Shown: one piece after another, positions 1 through 10,228 of the stretch
Numbering within the stretch: the stretch's first letter is position 1
How the letters are laid out: each line of letters begins with the position of its first letter
Program-made: the position numbers and the translations under genes
Assembly (NCBI GenBank): GCA_030737875.1
Contig: CM060922.1
Span: forward strand, 760,379,603-760,443,602
DNA: 64,000 bases
From: Allium sativum
Taxonomy: Eukaryota; Streptophyta; Magnoliopsida; Asparagales; Amaryllidaceae
Direction: 5' to 3'
Notes under the pieces: model-generated
Databases searched by the model: none
Told to the model about the DNA's origin: nothing
Seen by the model: the letters and a program-made list of their open reading frames with translations, nothing else

Positions 1-171
1 GTTTTTTCCGATCAAGCCTCACAAAGGAGATGTTGCCAAATTTTCCTCAAATTCAAGGATTTGTAAAATTTAACAATCCTCTCTAGTTAACTTATTATGA
101 AAGCTAATGGGTTTGGAAGCATTTTCCTTATCTTAGTAATTTTGGGGATGAAATGCTTTTAAGGGAAAAAA
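1..171 (+). mobile_element. 3' internal end of an old Ty3/gypsy element
   Basis: No open frame survives here. The stretch just before position 172 (about 139-171, with TTTGGGGATGAAAT and AAGGGAAAAA) has the same layout as the polypurine-tract region of the chromoviruses at 9885-9921 and, in reverse, at 38935-38975. It is followed directly by TGTAAC, the usual start of such an LTR. I infer the tail of a plus-strand gypsy element whose body lies left of the window. Confidence 0.5.
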
Positions 172-1372
172 TGTAACAACCCAGATTTATAGTGCTTGAC
201 TAATTAATTTTAAATATTAAATAATTTTCTGTTAGAAATTCAATTTATTTGAATAGGCAAATTTGTGAGTTTCAATAATAAACAGTAAATTTAATCTTAG
301 AAATATTTAAATAAGCGAATCTTGGATTTGAAATGTAGATTTAAAGTAAATTTTGAAGTCGTATTTAAATCTTGTTTAAATAAAGATGATAACAATAAAT
401 TACTATCTTAGAATTTAAATGATTAAAATTGTTTGATAAGAATGTGTTTTAATTAACATGTGAAATTAACATTTTGGGACACTATCATTAATTTTGACGG
501 AACCAATCTAGAATAGTGTGGTATCATGTACCATCGGGTATCGTGACAATCAGACGTATTATTTGGTCGTGCAGCCTCAAAACACATAGCGATTAATTTT
601 AGAAAACTTAATTAGTATAATGTGATTTCTATAGCTAACTAATGAGGTGAACATGGTAGCTTCATTAGTGCAAAAGGAGGATCAGTGGCCCATTTAACTT
701 AACCGAGGCTGATAAATTTTGTTAATTACTATCATTAGGAATATAATTATCGAGAAATTGTAAATTAAATAACTTGTTTAAATCAAGCCTAAATTGAACG
801 TCGTTAGCTGCAATGTGTTCATATTTGCAAAACAATCGATATGGAGCAGAATTGGTAGGATCTGAAGCTTGTTGAATTTCTTGCTAATTTTTATATATTG
901 TTTGAAATTAAATGGAATTAGAATGCGAAAGCAATGACTAAAATAATTGTGAACTAAACTCACATTTTTGGTTTACCAGTATACTTTAATGTGGACTAAA
1001 ATTATTTTTGCCTGCTTCAATTGTCGAATTGGTTGGTTGTTTGAATTGGATCTAGGATTGAAGAATAACATCTTGAAATGATATTTAATTGTTTGAATCA
1101 GGTCTAGAACAACGATATGACATCATGAAATGCAATTAGATGTTGTTTGAGTTCCATTTTGTATTCAAACCTATTTTGAGCATTGAATAACGTATGAATT
1201 GTTAAATAATACCTATTTATTTACGTTGTTTAATTATAACTATGTTACTTTAAGCATATTTTGTGTGTTATCTATTTGGTCAAATAAACACCGCACTAAT
1301 CATTTTATAACTTTATTGTTAATGGCACTTGTTTACCAAAATAAATTATTGTTTTACTATTTTATTAATTTG

Positions 1373-1417
<45 letters not shown>

Positions 1418-1600
1418 AGTAAGTTAATATTATAACTATGATATATTAGCTATTGATTGTTAATTGTTTATTTACTTACATATATGCATGCTTATGCAAA
1501 TATCGGTATTATAAATGATAAAGTAAATTATTTAAAACTCATGTTTTGATAGTGACAACTATATAATTGTATGTCGTGTATACTAGCTATTTGTGCATGA
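172..1600 (+). repeat. LTR-like AT-rich stretch of the leftmost gypsy element (end uncertain)
   Basis: It begins with TGTAACAACCC directly after a polypurine tract, as an LTR should. The rest is AT-rich, non-coding and full of stops in all frames. I could not find the far end or a matching partner, so the right boundary is only a guess: it must lie before the tRNA-like block near 1800. A short (TA)n run lies inside at 1380-1414. Confidence 0.35.
1380..1414. repeat. (TA)n microsatellite
   Basis: An uninterrupted run of alternating T and A, about 17 dinucleotides long, seen directly. It accounts for the run of I-Y dipeptides in a short open frame here, which is not a gene. Confidence 0.9.
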
Positions 1601-1811
1601 AAAGATATCACTCAAAATAAGTTCAGCATGAAGATATACAAGACAAAATGGATGAAAATATTTATATGGAGATACAAAAAGTGATATATAAAACGGAGAC
1701 GATAAATACGACAAAAGAAGTACTATTACTCATATAATGTCATGACTAGAGTATACATATGTTAAAATTTCTTCAAGAATGGTATATACACACAAATCTG
1801 CAAAATTGCAT

Positions 1812-1882
1812 AAAGCAAGACTCAAACTCGAGTGACCAATTTGGGAAGCAAATGCTCTAACTGGCTAAGCTATGACCATTCT
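1812..1882 (-). repeat. tRNA-like head, probable SINE or tRNA pseudogene
   Basis: On the minus strand, TAGCTTAGCCAG (within 1853-1872) matches the RNA polymerase III A-box consensus TRGCNNAGYNGG at 11 of 12 positions. About 35 bases on, AGTTTGAGTCT (within 1816-1832) matches the B box GGTTCGANTCC at about 8 of 11. The spacing suits a tRNA gene, but the acceptor stem does not close and the B box is damaged, so a working tRNA is unlikely. An AT-rich tail toward 1600 could be the body of a tRNA-derived SINE. No target duplication was found. Confidence 0.45.
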
Positions 1883-1885
1883 TAT

Positions 1886-2893
1886 TTAAAAATAGAATTT
1901 AGTCAATTGAACTCAATTCTTAGTCAATTGAACATGTGCGTGTACACTTATATATTTATATATCACAGGACAGTCGACTGAATATTCATGGTCAGCCGAT
2001 TAAGCATCAATTCGTTCGACTAACCATAACATTTAGTCGACTGAAATCATAACTTGTGAACTATTTTCTTCCTATTTTAATTTAGTCGACTGACAATATA
2101 AATTCAGTGACTGAACATGTTACAACTGTCATATTTTCAAAATTCGTGAAGAGACACTTCTCTTCATGAAAAGGATCTCTTCATTTAAAGATTGCAACGA
2201 TTTCTGTTCATTAAATTTTTAAACAAAGCACTAAAACTTTTAAATCTTCATATGTATATACAAGATTCAAGATCAAATCACTGAATTAACAATTCTATTA
2301 TATATCTCTTTGATCTTGCTTTCTAAAAGTGCATTCAAATATATAGAATTTTTTTTCATACGGTCACTTGTGTACTCATCAAGTCCCATATCCCTATGAT
2401 CAATCATCTTCCCTATCTTCACAAACACATAATTATACCACTCAAGGAGAAGACTATAGGAAGGGGACAAACTAGTATTGTATCTAGAACATAAAATGCC
2501 AAGATAAACTCATTCTGCCATTGTATAGATAAGCTTGTAGCCTGTCTAAATCAAATGGGTAAGCTTGTGTCCCGTCAAATTAAGTGAGTAAGCTTATGGT
2601 CGGTCAAATCAAGTGGGTGAGCCTGGAGCCCATTCAAATGAAGTGGTGTCTGTAAACCAGCTCCTCCGGATGAAGAGAGAGTGTTGATAGTAAAAATTTA
2701 GAAGGGAATTTGGGACTGGAAGTAGGAAGAAATTCCGAACCAGTATAAAAATCTCTGGTACCATTTATATTTTCCATTGCGATGATATTTATATTTTTGC
2801 TTCTTTGATTACTGCACTTCAAATCTTTATATATATTGGCCATCATCGATATTGTATGTAGATTCTATTCATTCTCATCGCATCAATTCAACA
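1886..2893 (+). repeat. probable 5' LTR of a degraded Ty1/copia element
   Basis: The right end is the supported part: ...CAACA at about 2889-2893 is followed by ATTGGTATTACAACCTGGTG, a decayed form of the tRNA-iMet primer site with the CCTGGTG continuation common after copia LTRs. Inside, at 1970-2110, are several copies of the palindrome AGTCGACT with flanking A/T. The left end is not defined. Two short similar blocks at 2540-2640 (AAGCTTGTG..CC.GTCAAAT) form a weak tandem repeat. No coding frame is present. Confidence 0.4.
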
Positions 2894-2894
2894 A

Positions 2895-2908
2895 TTGGTA
2901 TTACAACC
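2895..2908 (+). other. degenerate primer-binding site (tRNA-iMet type), copia element
   Basis: TTGGTATTACAACC sits just after the presumed LTR end. The expected plant PBS core is TGGTATCAGAGC, and here the second half has decayed. It lies 36 bases upstream of the first ATG of the gag remnant. Confidence 0.5.
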
Positions 2909-2943
2909 TGGTGTTCTATTGATCATCGCAACATCTTAGAACA

Positions 2944-3640
2944 ATGGCTAGAAAGAGAAGATCCTGTCAGAACTCAAAGATAGTAGAAAAAGAACAAATT
3001 CAGAAAAACAAGCAACAACATATAGAATCTCAGTATAAGTGCAATGTGGATACACTCAGATCCAAAATGGTATGTAATGATTCAATTTATAATGATCTTT
3101 TAGCATCATATGGCAGTTTACTTAAAGCTTTCAAATCATTACATAAGATCAATTGTGTTATTTTAGAGAAATTAAAAAATCATGAACATAAAAATGGTAA
3201 ACTAAAGGAAGAAAATGATTTTTTTTGTAGTAAAAAAATTACTGATCTTTGAAACACTCTTGAAGAAATTGTTTTACATAATAATTTCCTTGTAAAAGAA
3301 AATGAGAAGTTGATCAATAATAATAGTAATCTTATAAAGAAAAATGACACTTTACAAAATAAAATTATGTCCTTAGAGAATTCTTTAAATAAGTCTAATT
3401 ATAATCTTTTGTTTCTTGAAAAAAAGAATATTGTTTTGAATGACAGAAATTTATATTTGATCAAAGAATGCGAGCTTTTAAAAGAAAATAATAAATTTTC
3501 CATAAGGAAATTTGTAATTGGAAAGAAAATTTCAATGAATTAAATAAGAAAGTTAAAAATTACAATAAGCAAAATAATGACTTATATTCCTTACAAAATT
3601 CTAAAGGTCATAGTAATAAAAGTGAGTTAGGATACTAGTG
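2944..3640 (+). pseudogene. Ty1/copia gag remnant, coiled-coil part
   Basis: An ATG at 2944 opens a frame rich in Lys, Asn, Glu and Leu. It is broken by TGA at 3250-3252, continues in the same frame to a TAA at 3541-3543, and then seems to carry on in another frame (KVKNYNKQNNDLY...) to about 3640. The many heptad-like leucines (for example LQNKIMSLENSLNKSN) match the long coiled coil that follows the zinc knuckle in many copia Gag proteins. The Gag core and CCHC knuckle are missing, so the gene is deleted at its 5' side as well as frameshifted. It belongs with the protease fragment at 10229. The family assignment is inferred. Confidence 0.5.
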
Positions 3641-4420
3641 CAATAACGTAAAAATAGTACTAGATATGCATATATGTATACACATTTTAAAACTAGTACT
3701 GAAAATACAGATAACCCATAAAACCCTTTGTATCAAGATAGTATTATATTAAGAAAGATAAAATATTTCTTGAATGTTGAATCATTGATAATAAATAAAA
3801 ATATATAAGTATTTGGGTTCCTGCTAAATGGAAAAATGGTGAAAAATTCATTGATGATTATTTTGACACTGTGATTAATAATGAAAACTATATTTTCAAC
3901 CACATCCAACTGGATATGGTTTCCTAAAGCCTAACCCCTGGACTGTAATGTAGGAAGTGGAGACCAAAATATATACCTTATTTTTGTTTGTAAATCCATT
4001 CTTAGATTCCGATGACGACAACTACACAATGGAAATCACATATGCATATACAATAAGATTACGCAGGATATGCTCAAGAACGACTTTGAATAAAGCATGA
4101 CTCGGCAAAAAGAGAATACACTGCAAGATTAGAAATGATCAAGATCAAAGATAAAGAAACCAGAAATGCATATCTGACACAGGCTTGTCAGACGTTTGGA
4201 TATGTTACCAAACGTCTGATTTCAGAGCCAGGAAATCATATGTATAACAATCAGAGGTCTTGTAATTATTCCAAACGTCAGGATTTTCTCCCTGGTTAAA
4301 AAATATATGTGTCAGAAAAGCTTTCAGATGTCTAGAACAAAATCCAGATGTCTAACCTGAAGGATGGCTGAAAAAACAAAGAGAAGCTGTCATATTTTGA
4401 AAAGTCACTTTCACTCCTAT
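3641..4420 (+). repeat. degenerate copia-derived or unassigned sequence with a perfect hairpin
   Basis: Only short coding traces remain. One is a WVPAKWKNGEK-like peptide near 3800-3850, which recalls the WVPK motif upstream of copia protease. From about 4000 to 4420 nothing is recognisable except inverted and repeated forms of a CAGACGTTTGG / CCAAACGTCTG motif, including a perfect 11-bp hairpin at 4189-4218. The block ends where a chromovirus LTR begins at 4421. Confidence 0.35.
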
Positions 4421-7400
4421 TGTAACACCTCGTATTTCAACTACACTAAAGAGGATAAATTAAAGAATAATTAATTTAATATCCAGAATTAAGGAAAATG
4501 GATTACGTCATTGCGTCCGTCTCAAAATTTTGGTCAAGTTAGACACCTGGTTTGCGTAAAATGGATAACGTATGAAGAAGTTACGGACGATAGAAGTTTG
4601 ACGATAAGAGCAGGAACAACTGGCGCACTTGACAAGTGCACCAATGCATTTTTACACTGGCACACCTGCAAAGTGCGCCCATAGTAGTTTTGGGCATCCG
4701 GACCCAACTGGGTGTCGACCCATGGCCCGATTCCCCCTAGGGCTGAGGTGGTAGTCGAATTCTGGAGGCTGGCAGCTATAAATATACCCTTATTTCTCTT
4801 GTTTTCTCATACTAAAAACAATGGAGGCCAAATGTTGTCAGTGCCTGAACTGAATCTAATCCTTTCTTCTTCTACAAATAAATTTTAAAGATTCAAGTGT
4901 TTCAAGTATAGATCTGAGATTCAACACCAACAATTTCTTTTCTACCTTCTAAAATCCAAACACTGTGAGTTAGCTACTTTTAGATTTAAATGATTAAAAG
5001 TAAACGTGATATGACGGTGATTTGGATCTGTTATAAATTGTGAATCTATGATATTCTTGGATCTTAAACTTTATCATGCTAGATCTACCCATATAGATCT
5101 AATTCACTTGTGGTTAATTTATCATGTCACGTTTGTGGATCTTAACCTTTATCTATGTTTGTGGTTATTTTGGATCTGTCATTATTTGGACAGCTAAAAC
5201 CTTGCTTAGATCTAATTCTATTTAGATCATTTTGTACCTATCATGTTGTAGTTGATTTGGATCTTAACCGTTATCATGTTAGATCTACTTTTGATTATAG
5301 ATCTAATTCTATTTAGATCATTTTGTACCTATCATATTGTAGTTGATTTGGATCTTGACCGTTATCATATCAGATCTTGTTTTGATTGTAGATCTAATTC
5401 ACTTTTTAGATCATTTGGTACCTATCATGTTGTGGTTATTTTGGATCTTAACCTTATTTATGTCAGATCTAGTTTTGATTATAGATCTAATTCACTTTTT
5501 AGATCATTTGGTACCTATCATGTTGTAGTTATTTTGGATCTGTCATTAGTTGGACATGTTTTAGATTTAGATCTAAACTTACACCTAATTGTCATGACAA
5601 ATCTACCTTGGTTTCATTGTTTAGATTACCTTGCTCCTGCCATATTGCGGTTAAATAGGATCTATTATTAGATTGACATCAAAATTATTATTTAGATCTT
5701 ATCATGCCAGTTATGACATCCCTATTATGTTAAGATTGATTCTAATATCACATGTTCACTAGATCCATTCATATATGTCCATCTTATCATTATGTTGTTA
5801 TATGATTACGCCACCACATGTTTATGTCAATCTTGTTATTATAATCATTTATGTCACCCTATCCCTTTTATTTTAGCCTGGCTACTTCCTAGCCTAGGCA
5901 AAACGTTAAATTATGTGAATACATTAAAATGGGAACGAGGGGAAAAACGGTATAAACTGGACATAATTTGTAAATGGAAAGTTTGGCATAACTTAATGTT
6001 TATGAACATGAATTTTGGCATATAATTAATTATGAACATAATTGGGGAAAAAGAGGCATAAACACCTATAAAGCCATACACGAGGTTAGATTGCATTTGT
6101 GATGGAAGTCTTCCCGGACCCGACAGGCATATCCAGCAACCGCAAATGTTGAATCTAATTTGAGGGGTCTAAGTGCACAAATACGAAACATGCTAAGACA
6201 CGAGGTTAGGCCCAACTTGTGGAAGAAGTCTTCCCGGACCCGACCGGCATATCCAGCATCCATAAGTTGTAGGCAAAATGTGGGAGGTCTAGCCCATTAT
6301 AACCATAAATGGACATGGTAACGAATTGGAATACTTAACTTAGTTGAATCCATAGGGATTGTATGAATATGAACTAAAGTTGGGGTTAAGTAAATTTGGT
6401 TGAACAGTGGGTGGGTTAAGTAAATCTGAAGGGGTGGGTAATATTTACATATAGGCCCACAAACTTAACCTGATAAGGTTATGCAATTAAAGGCACCTAG
6501 TGGTATACATAACCGGTGGAAATAATAAAGTTATGTAATTAACGATACCTTTTAGGTTAAGCATAAATTGTAGAAATGATAGGGTTATGTAATTAAAGAC
6601 ACCTAGTGGTATACATAGCCAATGAAAACCTAGTGGAGGATACAAAACAAAGGGGAGAGCTTGTATCATATTGTGTGGGACCCGTTTCAGCCAGTAACCC
6701 GGAGTAGGTATCAAACATGTACTCCGAACTAGTTCAGAGAAGGGGATCGCTTACTGGACTGATTGTAAGAGGTCCAAACATGAAGGACGGTGTGGGCGGC
6801 GCAAACCGACCGGGCTTTGTGTTTGCATGAACCGGGCAGAGGGGGATAAGACGACCGTGACACCCATAGATATGGGGTTGTGCATATCAGCGAAGGGTTG
6901 CCACTTTAGGACGTAATACATCCTACGGTGGGGCCAGCACAGAGTATCTACGCGGATTAGGGGGCCGATCAATTAGGGTAGTAGTTAGGGTACATTTGGA
7001 CGTATGCCTAAGTCTACCACCTTATAGTGGAAGGGATCATCTTATTCTGGATATACTAGTACTAGTGCAGATTAATCATTAAGGAAGCGTATACACCCTA
7101 TCTTGTTTACCTAGTCATACCTGCCTTTTATGTAGTTATCTCTCTTATCCATTTTATATGTCTGTCATGCTACTTTTATTTATTTACTTGCTAAATGTAA
7201 CTGGACTCGCCAGACTTTACGTTTGACCCTTTTTATTTCCTCTTCTTTCTTTCGTTCCCCCTTCCCTCCCCCCCAGGTTCTCAAGGCGGGAACACTCAGA
7301 CTTGACCGTGATTCTGCTAACATTGTGCTGGAGCTACTTATATGTATGGCTCAAGCTCCTATCCTTGCTAATATGGCTTTGTCTCTTTGTGGGGAATTAT

Positions 7401-7602
7401 GCTTTTTATGTACTCTGATGGAACAAGACAGAAAGTTTTATATTTTTGTAATGGCTTTTATGTAGTTTCAGACTCGTGATATTTTGGACCACGTTGTTAT
7501 GATTTATGCTTGAAATAAAAAATTAAATTCCGCTATTGTTTTTATATCTATCTTGTAATATTTCAGCCCTTAGTGAGTGACATTAACAGACATGGGGTGT
7601 CA
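4421..7602 (+). repeat. 5' LTR of the decayed chromovirus (about 3.2 kb)
   Basis: It starts TGTAACACC and ends ...GGGGTGTCA, followed by CGCT and a TGGTATCCGAGC primer site. The opening 307 bp recur at 9922-10228. Features inside are a near-perfect palindrome at about 4621-4643, a 91-bp tandem array at 5222-5530, and a looser pair of repeats of about 120 bp at 6085-6265 sharing GAAGTCTTCCCGGACCCGAC. No protein is encoded. Open frames here (for example 5252-5671) are products of the tandem repeats. Confidence 0.8.
5222..5530 (+). repeat. 91-bp tandem repeat in the LTR
   Basis: About three head-to-tail copies of a unit containing TTTAGATCATTT, GTACCTATCAT, TTGGATCTTAACC and GATCTAATTC. Partial units extend on both sides (about 5035-5220 and 5530-5700), where the AGATCTA core keeps recurring. 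Because 91 is not a multiple of three, each unit is read in a new frame, which argues against coding. Confidence 0.75.
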
Positions 7603-7606
7603 CGCT

Positions 7607-7618
7607 TGGTATCCGAGC
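7607..7618 (+). other. primer-binding site (tRNA-iMet type)
   Basis: TGGTATCCGAGC, one mismatch from the plant tRNA-iMet PBS TGGTATCAGAGC, lies four bases after the LTR end. It sets the element's orientation as plus. Confidence 0.7.
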
Positions 7619-7944
7619 TGAAGGTTACCAAATTGGATAAAAGATTTTGAAAATTATTTTCAAAAAGATTTTAAAAGAAAGCATTTTCAAAGGAAAAGTC
7701 TATTTTGAAAAACATATTCCCCAAAGCGATATGTAATATCTCTGGATTCTCCGCTTGATTCCTTTTTCCTTTTTGTCTGGGGAATCGATTCTTCCCGAAA
7801 GGTGTCCCCATTGCGGCATGGTTCCGTAGGCATGTTAAAACTACGACACATGTCGAAGGGCACTGAAGTGCCTAACCTCCATCTGTAGCCGCGGTAGTTT
7901 CACCTACGGCTAATTTTTTCAAGCTTCGTAAGGATTTCCGTGTG

Positions 7945-8310
7945 ATGGAGGCAGCTTTCGAGAGACTTATTAGCATGTTGTGTAAGAATAAGGGAGATAG
8001 GACTAAGGAGTACAGTCGAAGAAGGAAAAAATGATGGCCCAGGAAGGGAACATAGATAAAGCTCAGATAAAGGTGAAGAGAAAGGCTCTAAGGTCGAGCA
8101 AACACAAAATAAGAAAGTGTGGACCAAGAAAGGAGAACAACAACAAAAAAAGAAGGGCGGAAAGAGCGACAAGGGTAAGGATAAGAGGAAATGCCATAAT
8201 TTCGGATGCGAGGGTCATTTGATTAAGGACTGAAAAAGAAGGAAGAATACTTGCTTCAGTTGTATAGAGGTCGGACACTTCTTTAGGGAGTGCCCGAAGA
8301 TGCAAGGGCA
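7945..8310 (+). pseudogene. chromovirus gag C-terminal remnant with zinc knuckles
   Basis: Peptide traces match the intact element on the minus strand. AAFERLISML and GDR near 7950 correspond to ATFESLVDMALL and GDV. CHNFGCEGHLIKD (about 8190) and CFSCIEVGHFFREC (about 8253) correspond to its two CCHC knuckles. The first knuckle has lost its last Cys and is followed by a stop. Most of Gag upstream is absent: 7620-7945 is untranslated leader-like sequence joined directly to the gag tail. The fragment is basic and cannot be functional. Confidence 0.6.
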
Positions 8311-8423
8311 GGACCAAAGAGCACGATCTTCTAAAGGGCAGGTGCATGATCTCGTGGTTGGTGTACCAGATAGAGGTAGGAAAGTTTCTGTTGAAGGTTT
8401 GATTTTCTCTTTCCAATCATCCT

Positions 8424-8780
8424 GTTAGAACTTTTTAATTCAGGCGCTTCGCATTCTTTTACATCTGACTTTGTGATTAAGTCTATGCGCCTTAGTACTA
8501 GTATGGTTTTGGATCCCGTTGTTGTCTCAAACCCCTTTGGGGGTACGACACATCTGTCTATGATTTGTCGGGGTTTGAGAATGTCTGTGTTGGGCGTCGA
8601 ATTTGAATACGACGCATATGTACTTGATTTTATAGGATACTATCTAATTCTAGGGATGGATTGGCTAGCCATGTATGGTGTCATTCTAGATTGGTAGAGG
8701 AGGGTCGTTAAATTTCTGACTTTCCATAGGAAGACCCTCGAGATTTCTTGTGACCCTAAAGGGGTCCGTCATGCTTAGTT
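8424..8780 (+). pseudogene. chromovirus retropepsin remnant
   Basis: The conceptual peptide LFNSGASHSF at 8427 replaces the catalytic DSGA motif with NSGA, so the active-site Asp is lost. Downstream, VSNPFGGTTHLSMIC and [19 protein letters not shown] match the same parts of the protease at 42500-42790 (minus), including the conserved ILGMDWL flap-side motif. A TAG stop follows at about 8696, and the trace continues to EISCDPKGV near 8760. This is clearly a relative of the intact Tekay protease. Confidence 0.75.
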
Positions 8781-8880
8781 TCCTAGAATATCTTGATGCA
8801 ACTATTGATGATCTGCAATCTGTATCAGTAGTTCGTGAGTATTCAGATGTTTTGAGGGGGTTCGGTGCTTACCTCTGAGG

Positions 8881-9060
8881 CGCGTGATCGACTTTTGTAT
8901 ATACCTGGTGGACAATGCAAACCCAGTTGCATTACCTGTGCGCCATATGGCTCCAAGGGAAAGGAGGGAACTCAGCAAACAAGTAGGGGAGCTACTTAAA
9001 AAGGTGTTGGTTAGGCAAAGCATATCAGAATAGGGTGCTTTGGTTGTCTTTGCAACTAAG
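8881..9060 (+). pseudogene. reverse transcriptase N-terminal remnant
   Basis: [18 protein letters not shown] and the following RRELSKQV... match the start of RT in the intact element ([18 protein letters not shown]). A TAG occurs in ISE*GALVVFATK near 9031. Homology stops at FATK: the RT palm and fingers, RNase H and most of integrase are deleted, about 3.2 kb by comparison with the element at 36014. Confidence 0.75.
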
Positions 9061-9099
9061 GCGTACAACTCTCTTTGCTTATGTGTGGATATTCAGAAT

Positions 9100-9345
9100 G
9101 TTTTTCCACATTTCTTATTTGCGGAAGTGTCTGCATGATACAGCAGAGGTGGTTGAGCCGAGCATGCTTGAGGAAGTTGAGGTAGAATGGGAGGAGACAA
9201 TTAGACGAGTTCCTTTCCGTATTCTTGGATTAGAAGTTAAGAAGCTACGTAACCAAGAGGATGCAACTTGGGAGATCGAAGACAAGATTTTGCGCTTCGC
9301 ACCCTTTTCTTTTCAAGGGAATGTTCTTAATCTCTCTTCCAAAAA
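9100..9345 (+). pseudogene. integrase C-terminus and chromodomain remnant
   Basis: HISYLRKCLHDTAEVVEPS and then KKLRNQEDATWEIEDKI match HVSHLRKCLHESAEVVEPS and the chromodomain end ATWETEEKM of the minus-strand element. The chromodomain has lost its central part (the VKLVKVQW strand). It is joined directly to the RT remnant by the internal deletion. After about 9345 the sequence is 3' untranslated. Confidence 0.75.
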
Positions 9346-9921
9346 CTTTTATTCGTGCTTGCTTCTGTCATTTAAGTATATCATATCAATCGAATCTTCG
9401 ACCTTTAGGTAGGAGTCCCATGATTGTAAACATGTGTTTGAAACATGTTATGGTTGATGGATGCAAGTGTTTGCTAGTGGTTTCCCATGGATGCATATAC
9501 ACACACATTAGGCACTAGATCAGCTCAATCACTTGCATACTGCATATGGATGTATGTGCATTTTTCTTTCTTTTAATGGATGAAAATGGATGAATCATCA
9601 TATGGATGTTGCATTTGGACGGATGATTGTGCACACATATAGAGCTTACATGTTATAATAGGATTATTTATATACATGTTGGATTCATGACACTAACATA
9701 CATTGCATTAAGGAGGTCGACTGAATCAGTAGACCATCTGATCTTTCGCATTAGTGTTGGGATATATACACACACCATTGCATATGTACATATAAGCATT
9801 AGAAAATTTTAAGGGCAATGAATGCATGTGATTGGTGGATGAGTAGATGGATGATGGATGGTAGGATACACTCTTCTTAACTTGGAGATTTCGGGGACGA
9901 AATCCTTTGAGTAAGGAAGAA
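9346..9921 (+). other. 3' untranslated region and polypurine tract of the decayed chromovirus
   Basis: Non-coding, with many GGATG and CATATG words. It is similar in layout to the reverse complement of 38935-39474 in the intact Tekay element. Both end in a GGAGATTTCGGGGACGAAAT-type block (here about 9884-9903) followed by purine-rich AAGGAAGAA directly before the LTR, the expected plus-strand primer region. Confidence 0.65.
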
Positions 9922-10228
9922 TGTAACACCCCGTATTTCAACTACACTAAAGAGGATAAATTAAAGAATAATTAATTTAATATCCAGAATTCAGGGAAAC
10001 GGATTACATCATTGCGTCCGTCTCGAAATTCTTGTCAAGATAGACACCTAGTTTGCGTAAAACGGATAACGTATGAAGAAGTTACGAACGATAGAAGTTT
10101 GATGATGAGAGTAGGAACAACTGGCGCACTTGACAAGTGCGCCAAGGCATTTTTAACTGGAGGACCTGCAAAGTGCTCCCATAGTAGTTTTGGGCATCCG
10201 GACCCAAGTGGGGGTCGACCCATGGCAC
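9922..10228 (+). repeat. truncated 3' LTR of the decayed chromovirus
   Basis: It repeats the first 307 bp of the LTR at 4421 and is cut after ...GACCCATGGC. It contains a perfect palindrome with 11-bp arms, TGGCGCACTTG and CAAGTGCGCCA, around a single A (10122-10144). What follows is copia coding sequence, so the rest of the LTR is deleted. Confidence 0.85.

Larger units (their letters stand above)
4421..10228 (+). mobile_element. decayed Tekay-like Ty3/gypsy chromovirus, truncated
   Basis: This old plus-strand element has a 5' LTR (4421-7602), a PBS, internally deleted gag-pol remnants (7945-9345), a PPT-like stretch (9885-9921) and the first 307 bp of the 3' LTR (9922-10228). The 3' LTR piece differs from the same part of the 5' LTR at roughly 8% of positions by eye, so the insertion is far older than the elements at 19228 and 36014. 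The protein fragments resemble the intact minus-strand Tekay element at 36014-47056. It interrupts copia sequence. Its 3' LTR is cut short at a rearranged junction. Confidence 0.85.

Noticed and set aside
1812..1882. Functional tRNA gene
   Set aside because: The B box has several mismatches and the acceptor stem does not pair, so it is listed only as a tRNA-like repeat.
5252..5671. 139-codon plus-strand open frame
   Set aside because: It lies in the 91-bp tandem array of an LTR. The repeated peptide segments simply follow the DNA repeat, and each unit is read in a different frame.
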